53,701 nt of DNA from Sulfitobacter maritimus. Its GTDB lineage: Bacteria; Pseudomonadota; Alphaproteobacteria; Rhodobacterales; Rhodobacteraceae. Shown one piece after another: positions 17,833 through 26,657 of the stretch. Numbering within the stretch: the stretch's first letter is position 1; every line of letters begins with the position of its first letter. The stretch covers positions 1-53,701 of the forward strand of contig NZ_JABVBB010000016.1 of assembly GCF_013346665.1 (NCBI RefSeq). The letters run 5' to 3'. The notes beneath the pieces were generated by a model. The model was not told the DNA's origin. It ran no database searches and worked only from the letters and a program-made list of their open reading frames with translations. The position numbers and the translations under genes are program-made.

Positions 17833-20369
17833 TCGCGCGACGAACATTCCTCAAGTGGGGCACAGCCGCTCCCATCGCTTTGGCTTTCCCAACAACTGGA
17901 GTCGCATCCAGTACGACGGTTCAAAATACACTTGTCGTGCTAGATGACCTGTCCCCGGGCACTGATCTCGCCCGAACCGCCATTGTTCTCGACGCACTGA
18001 TGCGCAAAGGCCTGCCAGTGACCTGTGTGGTCGATCCGACACTTTTGGGGCAGAGCGCGCTGGAGACCGCCAACAGCACGCTATCAGCCGCGCTTCGGGG
18101 GCACCTTGAACGCACTCCTGGTCTGATCGAAGTTGTACCGCTTGTCCCAAACCTTGGACGCATGACGCCGTATTTTCAGGCCCGTGCAGCCTATGAGGCG
18201 GGGCGCTCGTTGCAGGAGGCTCTAGGTGGTAGCCTAGCAGGGGAACCCTTTGGGGCGGCTAGTCAAACCATTGCCTGCAACCTGGTCGATAGCCCCCTTG
18301 CGCCATCGGGCGTGCGGGCGGCGGGCATCCGAAATGTCCTAATGCGCCCTCCCAGGAGCACGGAGGTCAGACCTGAGGCTTGGAAAGACGGCGTGGCCAG
18401 AATGGTGGGCGGCCAAAGAGTGCAGCTACAGCAGGCGTCTAACCTCTACAGTCTTTCTCAGCCTCAATCTGTGGAACGCGTATACTATTTGTCTGCACGG
18501 GACTTCTCGGCAATTCCCATGGCGGCCCTTGAGGCGGCCGCCACAGCATTCGCATCACAAGCGCTCAGCCAAACGGGAGATCACTGGGTCAGCCCAATCC
18601 TTGCCTCCGACATCCAGTTCCGCGACGCCTACGCCTACCGACGAAACGTCGGGCTGCATTTTGTCCTGCCCCAAAATATCCGCGACCCAGACCGCAAAGT
18701 CCTAGCGACCTTTCGACAAGAGCTCATGGCTGAAGGAAAGCCCTCGAGCTTTGGCTTTGAGACCTCTTCAAGTCCTGCCGCCGGCTACTGGATCACTTTG
18801 CAAGAAACCTCCTCTTCAAGCGACCCTATCGACATCTTCAGACATACGCAGAAAACACCACCCACTCCCCCAAGCTCCGCTCCTGAGGGGGGCTACGGGA
18901 TTGGCATAAAACTTGGGACCGCTCGTGAAGCCGGATTGACTGCGCAGAACATCCTGAACTTACCAGCAATCCCCATCCAAGATGCCCGCGACCTAAGAAC
19001 CCCCTTAGGAGCAGCGGCCGGTACAGGGGACTGCGTTCTCGTCATTTCAGCAGATCTTGTGCAAAACCGAGCCCATCGGATTGCGCTGAAAAATGCCCTT
19101 GGTGAGATTGAGACGGATGGGATCTCCAATTTTGTGGCGCTTCCGGCCTATGTCAGGCGTATCGTGCCAACCGGCCCTTACATCACCCATCACCGCAGAA
19201 CCCAGTCCTTCAATCTGCAAGTCACTGAAGCTTCGGGACAGCGAAGTGAGGAAGCACGCGCACAATTGCTGGCGGATGCCAAGGTGGCCTGGTCTTATTT
19301 CGAGAAATGGACCAACCCCCAAACTGGTCTTTGCCCTGCCACAGCGAGTTTTGCCCCTGGTCAGCGCAGGCTCCATGAGGCGGTCACGATGTGGGATGTA
19401 GGAAGCCACATCTTCGCGTTGATGGCTGCCGTCGACTTGGGCCTGATCACGCCCAAGAAGTTCCAAAGATCTATCAGGCGTATCCTGCCCAATCTGGCGG
19501 GGCGCCGCTCCCAAGGCCGACTTTTACCCCAAGGCTGGATCGCCACAGATAAGATCAAATGGGGAAATCGCAACTTTGATGGCTGTGATGCAGGCCGTCT
19601 CTTATCCGCTTTGTACAACCTCGAGATCCATCCCCTAGTGAAGGATCGCGCAGCATCGACGGTGGAGAGATGGGACCTACGGGACATCGTAAAAGATGGC
19701 ATTGTCTACTCCGTCGAAAACGGCCAATTGGAAACCACCTTCCGATCACATTGCGCGCATTATGCCGCTTGGGCGTTTCGAACCTGGGGCATCGAAGTAA
19801 AATCACCCTATGAGGTTTTTCAGGGCCGAAGCCCCTCCGATGGTCAGATGGCACTGCTCGAAGTTTGTGGGCATATTGGCCCCCTTGGCGCGGAGCCCCT
19901 TCTAACGGAAGCGCTTGAGTTCGGTATGTCGCCGGAGTCGGCTTATCTCGCGGATGTGCTCTTTGCCGCTCAGCTCGACGAGTATAGAGAAACCGGACGG
20001 ATGATCGCTGTGTCTGAGACACCGATCAACAGTGACCCCTGGTTTGTCTATCAAGGTCTTCAATTCGATGTCGCCGAAAGGGTTTGGGCCACCGACACCG
20101 TAGCCGGTTTGGATGCACATCGAACCGAAGAATTTCGAGAAGAGCACCTTTCGATCAGCTCTAAAGCAGCCTATCTGTGGGCATCTTACAGGGACCACCC
20201 ATTCTGCGACAAGTTGCTATCCTTGGTGCGCGATAAGTCCAAAACGCCTTATGGCTTTGCTTCCAGCATCAATCAAAGAACAGGGGCTGCCAGCAAGACA
20301 TATAGCGATATCAACACCAATGCCATCATCCTTCAATCCATCGCAGCGATGCTGAAGGCCGAGGCCTGA
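17829..20369 (+). CDS. Tat-exported DUF3131-domain protein
   Basis: It starts at GTG 17829 inside the last four bases of the synthase gene (GTGA overlap), so translation is probably coupled. The N-terminus MIARRTFLKWGTAAPIALA is a twin-arginine signal. Residues about 30-450 look like a divergent deacetylase- or hydrolase-like barrel, opening VLDDLSPGTDLA. Residues about 480-846 match the DUF3131 type (AKVAWSYFEKWTNP, TMWDVGSHIFALMAA, later NINTNAII-like end). DUF3131 proteins commonly neighbour GT2 synthases and may be glycan-active enzymes of the periplasm. With the preceding fusion protein it forms a two-gene polysaccharide unit. The enzymatic activity is not established from sequence. Confidence 0.8.
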   Translation: MIARRTFLKWGTAAPIALAFPTTGVASSTTVQNTLVVLDDLSPGTDLARTAIVLDALMRKGLPVTCVVDPTLLGQSALETANSTLSAALRGHLERTPGLIEVVPLVPNLGRMTPYFQARAAYEAGRSLQEALGGSLAGEPFGAASQTIACNLVDSPLAPSGVRAAGIRNVLMRPPRSTEVRPEAWKDGVARMVGGQRVQLQQASNLYSLSQPQSVERVYYLSARDFSAIPMAALEAAATAFASQALSQTGDHWVSPILASDIQFRDAYAYRRNVGLHFVLPQNIRDPDRKVLATFRQELMAEGKPSSFGFETSSSPAAGYWITLQETSSSSDPIDIFRHTQKTPPTPPSSAPEGGYGIGIKLGTAREAGLTAQNILNLPAIPIQDARDLRTPLGAAAGTGDCVLVISADLVQNRAHRIALKNALGEIETDGISNFVALPAYVRRIVPTGPYITHHRRTQSFNLQVTEASGQRSEEARAQLLADAKVAWSYFEKWTNPQTGLCPATASFAPGQRRLHEAVTMWDVGSHIFALMAAVDLGLITPKKFQRSIRRILPNLAGRRSQGRLLPQGWIATDKIKWGNRNFDGCDAGRLLSALYNLEIHPLVKDRAASTVERWDLRDIVKDGIVYSVENGQLETTFRSHCAHYAAWAFRTWGIEVKSPYEVFQGRSPSDGQMALLEVCGHIGPLGAEPLLTEALEFGMSPESAYLADVLFAAQLDEYRETGRMIAVSETPINSDPWFVYQGLQFDVAERVWATDTVAGLDAHRTEEFREEHLSISSKAAYLWASYRDHPFCDKLLSLVRDKSKTPYGFASSINQRTGAASKTYSDINTNAIILQSIAAMLKAEA

Positions 20370-20766
20370 CCCGAACACCGAAACAAAACTGCTGCAAGCT
20401 GAACCATCAAAATTCGCATACTGTGTTCCTTCAGCGGCCTGCTGAACAGTGTCCGACTGTCCCGCACGGATCTCGCTTCGCTATGCGAAGGCTCCGCTTA
20501 GCCTGCGCCACCCGCGGAGTGACGCCAACTGTTGGGACACTGCTCACAATATTACGCCACACATTAAAGGTTGAGAGCAGGTCGACATCAAGACTATAGC
20601 CCGCAAAAGCAAAAATCGTTGGAAGGGCATGACGCCGAGCGCGCCTCTAGGCCATCTCAAGGCCAAACACGACGCCAGCGGGGCAGGCCATCCTGCCGCA
20701 CCTGTTTGGAAGTTTCTGTCGAGGTCCTTCGGGAAAAAGGCCTAATACTGCTTATGGAGCCCCATC
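20370..20766. other. Intergenic stretch carrying a dispersed repeat
   Basis: About 400 bp between the DUF3131 gene and the acyltransferase gene. Its main content is the repeat at 20446-20548, described separately. No credible gene. Confidence 0.5.
20446..20548. repeat. Dispersed repeat copy A, MITE-like
   Basis: The stretch from 20464 matches 27891-27975 with only about a dozen differences and one 1-base indel. It contains the hairpin CTTCGC-TAT-GCGAAG. This copy also has imperfect terminal inverted repeats: AACAGTGTCC at 20446 and the complement of AGCAGTGTCCC ending near 20543. No coding capacity. Confidence 0.65.
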
Positions 20767-22662
20767 ATGGATCGTCGTTTGGACATTCAAGGCCTACGTG
20801 GCATTGCCGTAATTGCGGTGATCTTGTTCCACTTCGATATTCCGCCCATCTCAGGTGGCTTCATTGGGGTTGATATTTTCTTTGTGATCAGCGGTTACCT
20901 GATGACCGGGATCATTTTAGGTCAAATACAAGACGGTAGATTCGCCTATAGGGATTTCTGCATTCGGCGCATCAAGCGGTTGTTTCCGGCGCTTTTTGCC
21001 ACAGCTGTCGGAGTGTTCCTTGCCGGGCTTACTCTATTCGCAGCGTTTGATTTTGAGCGGCTTTCAGCGGTGAGCATCCTTGCCCCCTTGGGGCTTTCAA
21101 ACTTCTATTTTTGGGCTGAAGCAGGATATTTTGACGCGGACGCCATTCGCAAGCCGTTGCTGCACACATGGTCTTTAGCTGTAGAGATCCAGTTTTACCT
21201 GATCTGGCCTGTCTTGATGGTGTTGGGGGCGCGCCTTGGCCGTCTGGGTCCCGTTCTTTTGATTGTCGCGGTTGCCATATTGTCGTGCTTTGCAAGTCTT
21301 TGGTTCATGGGTGTCTCCCCGGTATCGGCGTTCTTCCTGATGCCGCTGCGCGGGTATGAATTCTGCTTAGGGGGCATGGCCTTTCTGGGGCAACCCTATG
21401 TGCCCAGATCAGCTTTGCTCAAGCACAGCTTATACGCGCTAGCCTTGGCGGTGGTGGTGGTCTGCTTTGTTGCCTATAATAAGCTGACGCCTTTCCCTGG
21501 CGTTGCTGCCTTGCCCGTTGTGCTGGCAACAGGGGTATTGCTCTGGGTAGGTACCGCGTCTTTTCTGTCTAAGGCCGTTTCCAACCGGGTGCTCTGTGCC
21601 TTGGGCGATGTCAGTTATTCTGCATATCTGGTGCATTGGCCGATTGTTGTCTTTGGTTTTTACATTCTTCAACGCCCGCCTGAACCTGCGGAAACGGCAG
21701 GATTACTGGCACTGGTCGCTCTTGGGACCGCCGCGCTATTCTTCATCGTAGAACAACCTTTGCGACGCGGTACACATGTCTTTTTGACCGCATGGCGGGC
21801 TTCAATTGCGGTGGTTATGGTCGCCTTTGCTCTGCCTTTGCATGCCTGGGGCACCGGTGGGTGGCCCGGACGCGGGCCTGATGCACTCTATTCGTTGAAT
21901 ACACTGGACATGGAAGCTATGGAGAAATTCTTGTGGCCGTATTTCCTAAATTTACAACGCCAACAGGACTATGCGGATGATCCACAGAACATACGGCCTA
22001 ACGTGTTGATAATCGGAGACTCCCAAGCCGCCGATTACGTAAATGTTCTGGCCGCGCTGGATGCTGAAAAGACCGTTGACCTGATTACACGTTCTGTTTG
22101 GACCACTTGCAACATCCCATATCTGGCAGGGGGTATGTTGAAGACCTTCCTGGAGGAGGATAATCCTTATTCAATCAAAGACCCCAATTTGCTAACAAAG
22201 TGCCCCGAGATGATGGATCTTGCCACGTCCGGCCCTGCATTTGAGAAGGCGGATGCGATTGTGTTGGCCTTTGCATGGCGTGATGTATCACTAGCGGTGA
22301 TGTCTGCCTCGTTTCAACAGTTGGCCGCCCGCACCGATGCGCAGATTTACGCGGTCAGCAACAAGACGTTCAAGCGTAGCCCCGTGCAACTCGCAAACCA
22401 GTTGGGCACTACCCAAGGCTTGAGTGGTTATGCCTATAAGAATATCCGTTCGTGGACACCGCCAACCAATGCTGTGATCGCTGCAGAACCTGAAGTCGAG
22501 ATGATTGATATTCTGTCTATGCTTTGCGCTCAAAATGCGTGTCATATGCTGAACGATAAGGGCCGCCCCTTGCTCTGGGACGAGACCCACTTCACACAAT
22601 GGGGTGTAGAGTTTGTGGCCGACAAAGGCGGGCAGGCCGGATTGATGCCATTTGTGAAGTAA
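20767..22662 (+). CDS. Acyltransferase-3/SGNH O-acetyltransferase (OafA-like)
   Basis: A 631-residue membrane protein. It opens RLDIQGLRGIAVIAVILFHF, the acyltransferase-3 signature, followed by GGFIGVDIFFVISGYLMT, the RxxR-type loop CIRRIKRLFPAL and about ten transmembrane helices to residue 365. From about 405 a periplasmic SGNH domain follows: Ser in VLIIGDSQAADY and the Asp-His pair in DETHFTQWG near 604. This architecture O-acetylates LPS or exopolysaccharide: acetyl groups cross the membrane through the first domain and are placed by the second. GGAG lies eight bases before the ATG. Its neighbours make the upstream glycan the likely acceptor. Confidence 0.88.
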   Translation: MDRRLDIQGLRGIAVIAVILFHFDIPPISGGFIGVDIFFVISGYLMTGIILGQIQDGRFAYRDFCIRRIKRLFPALFATAVGVFLAGLTLFAAFDFERLSAVSILAPLGLSNFYFWAEAGYFDADAIRKPLLHTWSLAVEIQFYLIWPVLMVLGARLGRLGPVLLIVAVAILSCFASLWFMGVSPVSAFFLMPLRGYEFCLGGMAFLGQPYVPRSALLKHSLYALALAVVVVCFVAYNKLTPFPGVAALPVVLATGVLLWVGTASFLSKAVSNRVLCALGDVSYSAYLVHWPIVVFGFYILQRPPEPAETAGLLALVALGTAALFFIVEQPLRRGTHVFLTAWRASIAVVMVAFALPLHAWGTGGWPGRGPDALYSLNTLDMEAMEKFLWPYFLNLQRQQDYADDPQNIRPNVLIIGDSQAADYVNVLAALDAEKTVDLITRSVWTTCNIPYLAGGMLKTFLEEDNPYSIKDPNLLTKCPEMMDLATSGPAFEKADAIVLAFAWRDVSLAVMSASFQQLAARTDAQIYAVSNKTFKRSPVQLANQLGTTQGLSGYAYKNIRSWTPPTNAVIAAEPEVEMIDILSMLCAQNACHMLNDKGRPLLWDETHFTQWGVEFVADKGGQAGLMPFVK

Positions 22663-23377
22663 GGGTTCTATTCTTCTCATGTCCCGTGCATATCGGTGAC
22701 GCCGCCTGTAATCCCCACCTCCACACCCGCCGGAAACGGAATCATCGCCAATCCACCACTACCCGAAACCGGGCAAGCTCTCCGGCATCAAATGTGGTTG
22801 GCGAGACGACGCACTGTCCGTTCGGAAGGGCCGCCTCAACCCGACAGTCCGGAAGCAGTCTGGCCTTGATCGGATTAGCCTGCGATGTGAAAGGTTCCTT
22901 CGTCACTTGCCGTTACTATACTGCCGCCAAGTAGTCAGTAGTGACCCGGAAACACCATGCCGCCGCGCCATGGCTATCACTTGACGGTGGGCATTAAGCT
23001 TTCCTTCACATTGCACAGTTTGCACCATCGGGCCAATGCCGGCGACGACCAGTATCGGCGGCAGAAGTGACTTCGCCTTGAGGGGGGCTTATGTAGTCGG
23101 ACGGACCATCGAATCGAGGCTGAAGGCAATCGCCGGATGTTGGCGAGACACTCACTCTTTTGGCATTTGAAATTGAGCGCCCTCGAACGGGTCTTTGTCC
23201 GAAAGCACCCTCATAACGAGAGCCAGATCATCTTGAAGTGCCATGGATCAACCTACAGGTGCGCACCGCCTTATTTATGCCTCGAAATCACCAAGCTTCC
23301 AGCCGCTCTAGCCGTATTCAGGCCATAGACGGAAAGTATCAATAGCTTCAGACGGTCATAACGAAAGGAATAGGCCA
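22663..23377. other. Intergenic stretch, nothing recognised
   Basis: About 715 bp. Short frames at 22599-22934 and 23137-23328 lack SD-like sequences and protein-like composition. The sequence has the patchy look of decayed mobile DNA, but I could not match any transposase motif in six frames. Confidence 0.4.
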
Positions 23378-23569
23378 ATGAAGTTTGCTCTAAAACTAAA
23401 GCGGTTTGCCCGCGACGAAGACGGTGCGGTTACAGTTGATTGGGTTGTGCTGACAGCCGCAGTGGTCGGCCTGGCAGTTGCAGTATTTTCCTCCATCGAC
23501 ACCTCTGCTACAGCGTTGAAAGAACAAATCGTATCGGACCTCAATAGTGTGAAAAAAGATACTAAGTAG
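23378..23569 (+). CDS. Flp-like type IVb pilin
   Basis: A 63-residue protein with a short basic N-terminus (KFALKLKRFARDEDGAVTVD), then one hydrophobic helix (WVVLTAAVVGLAVAVF) and a polar tail. The motif DEDGAVTVDWVVLTAA is characteristic of small Flp/Fap-like pilins abundant in Rhodobacterales. Cleavage would follow the Gly of DEDG, placing Glu-free AVTVD at the mature end, unlike classical pilins with Glu5. AAAGGA precedes the ATG and a terminator follows, so it is a single-gene unit. No Tad secretion genes are nearby, so assembly would need chromosomal machinery. Confidence 0.78.
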   Translation: MKFALKLKRFARDEDGAVTVDWVVLTAAVVGLAVAVFSSIDTSATALKEQIVSDLNSVKKDTK

Positions 23570-23652
23570 GTCTTGTACTACTCTCGTAAGGATCAGGGCA
23601 TGTTTCTCTCATACTAGGACGCAATTCCCTCCAAGGAGCGTCCCGTGCCCTG

Positions 23653-23686
23653 AAAGGCTACGCTATTCGGTTAGCGTAGCCTTTTT
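23653..23686 (+). terminator. Rho-independent terminator after the pilin gene
   Basis: A perfect 13-bp stem AAAGGCTACGCTA/TAGCGTAGCCTTT closes the loop TTCGGT, and the T run continues to 23685. It lies 84 bp after the pilin stop codon. Confidence 0.85.
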
Positions 23687-23990
23687 ACGTTTAGTACGGG
23701 GTGTAGCAGAGCAGATCGCGAGCGGGATGGCCTCATGCTGGCGGCCTAAAGCGTTGTGGGGAGCTATCTGCGTAAGTATTCGGCGTGGTCAGCGGCATGG
23801 CACCGGTACATTTCGATGGGTTCTCGCAAGTTTTCGATGCCGAGTAGAGTGAATACAATGTTATTTTCGTTGTCGGGACTTTGAGGCCATCCTTAAATCC
23901 ATGTGGTCTGGGCGCGATGGGGCCTCCGCTTTGGATCTTGCTCTACCTCCAAGAGGTTCTTCCAGCATCCACGAAGATCCTTGAAAGTTG
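23687..23990. other. Intergenic stretch, nothing recognised
   Basis: About 300 bp between the pilin terminator and the stop of the convergent IclR gene. No credible frame, repeat or RNA structure seen. Confidence 0.45.
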
Positions 23991-24767
23991 TCACTCAGCA
24001 CGCAAGGGATCCAAGATGCTATTGGCAGTAGTTGTCAAAGCGGGAACAATTTTTGTGGCTATCTGGTCTGGCTGCCAATTGAGTCTCGAAACCGAACACT
24101 GGACCGCAGCTACTGCGTATCCAGCTTGGTTGCGTATCGGGGCCGCAATACTGATTTCATTTACCATAGCTTGATCATAGGTAATCGAATATCCATCGCG
24201 GGCAGCCGAAGCGACGTCTTCAGCGATCCGGGTACGATCCAGGATCGTGGCCGGAGTGGCTGCGCGTAAAGGCCAATCTTGCAGAGCGCTGTCACGAGCA
24301 TCTTTCTCCCACGTAGCCAACATCGCTCGGCCAGACGCTGTCCCGAGCGCGGGCAGCTTACTTCCAGCAATAGTTGCAGGAAATCTGGACTTCGTCGTCG
24401 GCAGGCGAAATACGTAAATAACATGAGCCTGCGTTAGGCGAGCCAGATTGACCGTTTCGCCTAATTCTCTCGACAAATCGATAAGTTTAGGCATTGCCAG
24501 AGCGACAAGGGGATCAGACCAGTAATAGGCGTTTGCGAGCTCAAGCCAGGCGAGGGACGGTCTAAAGCGTCGGCTTAACTCATCCTTATACAAAAAGCCC
24601 TCAAGGTAGAGTGTGTTTGCCAATCGCTGGACAGAGTTCTTATCGAGACCAGTTTTACGGACAAGTTCACTAAGCGCCAATTCAGTTTCACTCGAATCGA
24701 ACGCGCGCAAGATCTTGAGGCCCTTAGCGAGAGACCCAACGAAGAGTGAGCTTGGGGGGTTGGGCAT
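23991..24767 (-). CDS. IclR-family transcriptional regulator
   Basis: I place the start at ATG 24767 because AGGA lies six bases upstream; ATGs at 24773 and 24782 are possible. The N-terminal winged helix reads SLAKGLKILRAFDSSETELA and then KTGLDKNSVQRLANTL (recognition helix). The C-terminal effector-binding domain runs from about residue 75 (LIDLSRELGETVNLARL, KLPALGTASGRAMLA, later EISIAAPI). IclR regulators sense small organic acids or catabolic intermediates. It is divergent from the binding-protein gene at 24984, across an intergenic region with two inverted repeats, so it very likely controls that gene and the racemase behind it. Confidence 0.92.
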   Translation of the reverse strand: MPNPPSSLFVGSLAKGLKILRAFDSSETELALSELVRKTGLDKNSVQRLANTLYLEGFLYKDELSRRFRPSLAWLELANAYYWSDPLVALAMPKLIDLSRELGETVNLARLTQAHVIYVFRLPTTKSRFPATIAGSKLPALGTASGRAMLATWEKDARDSALQDWPLRAATPATILDRTRIAEDVASAARDGYSITYDQAMVNEISIAAPIRNQAGYAVAAVQCSVSRLNWQPDQIATKIVPALTTTANSILDPLRAE

Positions 24768-24795
24768 GCGCATTCCTAACATTTACGAACCAAGC

Positions 24796-24826
24796 AGTCG
24801 AAAGACTGTTCTTGACAGAAAAGAAC
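24796..24826 (+). promoter_or_regulatory. Inverted repeats and -35-like element between iclR and the SBP gene
   Basis: Two adjoining inverted repeats are present: AGTC-GAAA-GACT around 24796-24807, and GTTCTT (24808-24813) with AAGAAC (24821-24826). A consensus-like TTGACA (24812-24817) overlaps the second. This is a plausible IclR operator over the promoter of the binding-protein gene. Confidence 0.4.
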
Positions 24827-24983
24827 AAGCATGGTTGCTTAAAGTTAAATACATTGTATCGAAGTTTAATACGATCGACAAGGCATGAGATTGAGGCTCT
24901 GCAAATGGTGTTTGTCCGTTACCGCCAAATGAGCGCACCGCATCTTTGTCGATCTAAAGAGCTAAAACGAAGGAGTACAATAA

Positions 24984-26498
24984 ATGAATAAGCTGTCTTG
25001 CTTTCCCTTGACGTTAGCGATGTGCGCCGGCTTCACCCATATGGCCTATGCCGAAAAAGCTACGGACACTCTGAATGTCTCAATTGCTAAGTCTTTGGAA
25101 AGCCTAGACAGTTACTACAGCAACTCTCGCGAAGGCATGGTCATGAGCCGCGCGATTTGGGACAATCTGTTGTACCGCGATCCAGTCACAAACGAGTATA
25201 CAGGAAACCTTGCGACAGACTGGCGGTGGATCGATGAAAAAACACTAGAGATCGACCTCCGTGAGGGCGTTGTGTTCCACAATGGTGAGACATTCGACGC
25301 CGACGATGTCGTGTTTACGATCAATTACGTTACGAACCCTGAAAACGGTGTTTTGTCGCAAAGCAACGTGAACTGGATGGAGGGCGCGGAGAAACTTGAT
25401 CAGTATACTGTACGTATCAATCTAAACAAAACCTTCCCCGCGGCCCTTGAGTATCTTTCCGGCGCAGTCGCCATCTACCCAAATGAGTATTATTCACGAG
25501 TTGGCTCTGAGGGGATGAATGCCGAGCCCGTAGGAACCGGGCCATACCGAGTAAAAATGTCGGACCCAGGAAAAAGGTTTGTACTGGAGGCCTTCGAAGA
25601 ACGCTTTGAAAGTCCAAAAAGAAACGCTCAGATCCAGACAATAGACGTTAGGGTGATACCTGATGTGAACGGCCAGCTTGCCGAGTTGTTTACAGGAAAA
25701 CTCGATCTTGCGTGGCAGATCCCCACCGATATGGCAGAGCAGATGTCTGGTCGAGATGGGTTCGTGGTGAAAAATGAAAGCACTATGAGAGTAGCCTATC
25801 TTCCCATGGATGCAGCTGGGAGAACAGGTGCTGATAACCCGTTTACAAAGCTCAAGGTGCGCCAGGCCGTAAATCACGCCATCGACAGGCAAGCAATTGT
25901 GGATAATTTACTTAAGGGCGAATCCAAAGTCATTTGGACAGCCTGCTTCCCGAGCCAGTTCGGCTGCACAGAGGATGTAAAAACCTACCCCTACGACCCA
26001 GACAAAGCCAAGGAGCTGCTGGCCGAAGCGGGCTATCCGGACGGTTTTACTACAGACTTCTACGCTTATCGCGACCGTGAATATGCTGAAGCGATAACCA
26101 GTTATTTGAATGCTGTGGGTATCAAGACGAATTTCCGAATGCTGCAGTACTCCGCCCTTAGGGATTTGAATAGTTCGGGAGAGGTTCCGATCGGCTCGCT
26201 TACGTGGGGTTCGTCATCAATCAATGACGCCTCTGCGATGGTGAGCCATTTCTTCAAGCATGGAGGGCAAGATGATGCACGAGATGGTGCTGTTCTAGCC
26301 GCTTTGGAAGTCGCAGACAGTTCAACAGACCCCGCAGAACGCGAAAAGAATTATACAGAAGCGCTCAAGATTATTGCGGAGAAAGCCTACTGGGCTCCGC
26401 TATTCTCGTACAATACGAACTATATCATGACAGAAGAAGTTTCATACACACCGACGCCTGACGAAGTCTTGCGCTTCAACGAGGTTAGCTGGAATTAA
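24984..26498 (+). CDS. Peptide/opine-type ABC transporter substrate-binding protein
   Basis: A 504-residue periplasmic binding protein of the SBP_bac_5 (DppA/OppA, cluster C) family. The signal peptide ends in MAYA before EKATD. Family landmarks include LATDWRWIDEKTLEIDLREG and GVVFHNGETFDADDVVFTIN, then GTGPYRV, later KVRQAVNHAIDRQAIVDNLL and AKELLAEAGYPDGF. AAGGAG precedes the ATG. No permease or ATPase genes adjoin it, so it is an orphan binding protein that may feed a transporter elsewhere. The racemase-like gene downstream suggests an N-acylated or D-amino-acid-containing ligand (inference). The local base composition looks more A+T-rich than that of the 31-44 kb cluster. Confidence 0.9.
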   Translation: MNKLSCFPLTLAMCAGFTHMAYAEKATDTLNVSIAKSLESLDSYYSNSREGMVMSRAIWDNLLYRDPVTNEYTGNLATDWRWIDEKTLEIDLREGVVFHNGETFDADDVVFTINYVTNPENGVLSQSNVNWMEGAEKLDQYTVRINLNKTFPAALEYLSGAVAIYPNEYYSRVGSEGMNAEPVGTGPYRVKMSDPGKRFVLEAFEERFESPKRNAQIQTIDVRVIPDVNGQLAELFTGKLDLAWQIPTDMAEQMSGRDGFVVKNESTMRVAYLPMDAAGRTGADNPFTKLKVRQAVNHAIDRQAIVDNLLKGESKVIWTACFPSQFGCTEDVKTYPYDPDKAKELLAEAGYPDGFTTDFYAYRDREYAEAITSYLNAVGIKTNFRMLQYSALRDLNSSGEVPIGSLTWGSSSINDASAMVSHFFKHGGQDDARDGAVLAALEVADSSTDPAEREKNYTEALKIIAEKAYWAPLFSYNTNYIMTEEVSYTPTPDEVLRFNEVSWN

Positions 26499-26509
26499 TT
26501 CATCTTTGC

Positions 26510-26539
26510 GCCTTAAGGAGATACCTGTCTCCTTAAGGC
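26510..26539 (+). terminator. 12-bp stem-loop between the SBP and racemase genes
   Basis: GCCTTAAGGAGA and TCTCCTTAAGGC flank the loop TACCTG. No T run follows. It probably acts as a 3'-end stabiliser or attenuator that keeps binding-protein mRNA in excess over the enzyme message. Confidence 0.55.
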
Positions 26540-26657
26540 ATTAATATCACTGCATGACCAAGGTTTTCATGTTTGATCAACGGCCTGATACGCATGCGGC
26601 AATCTTATATGATCCCTGATCAAGAAATAAGAAAATAAACCGACTATTGAGGTATCG

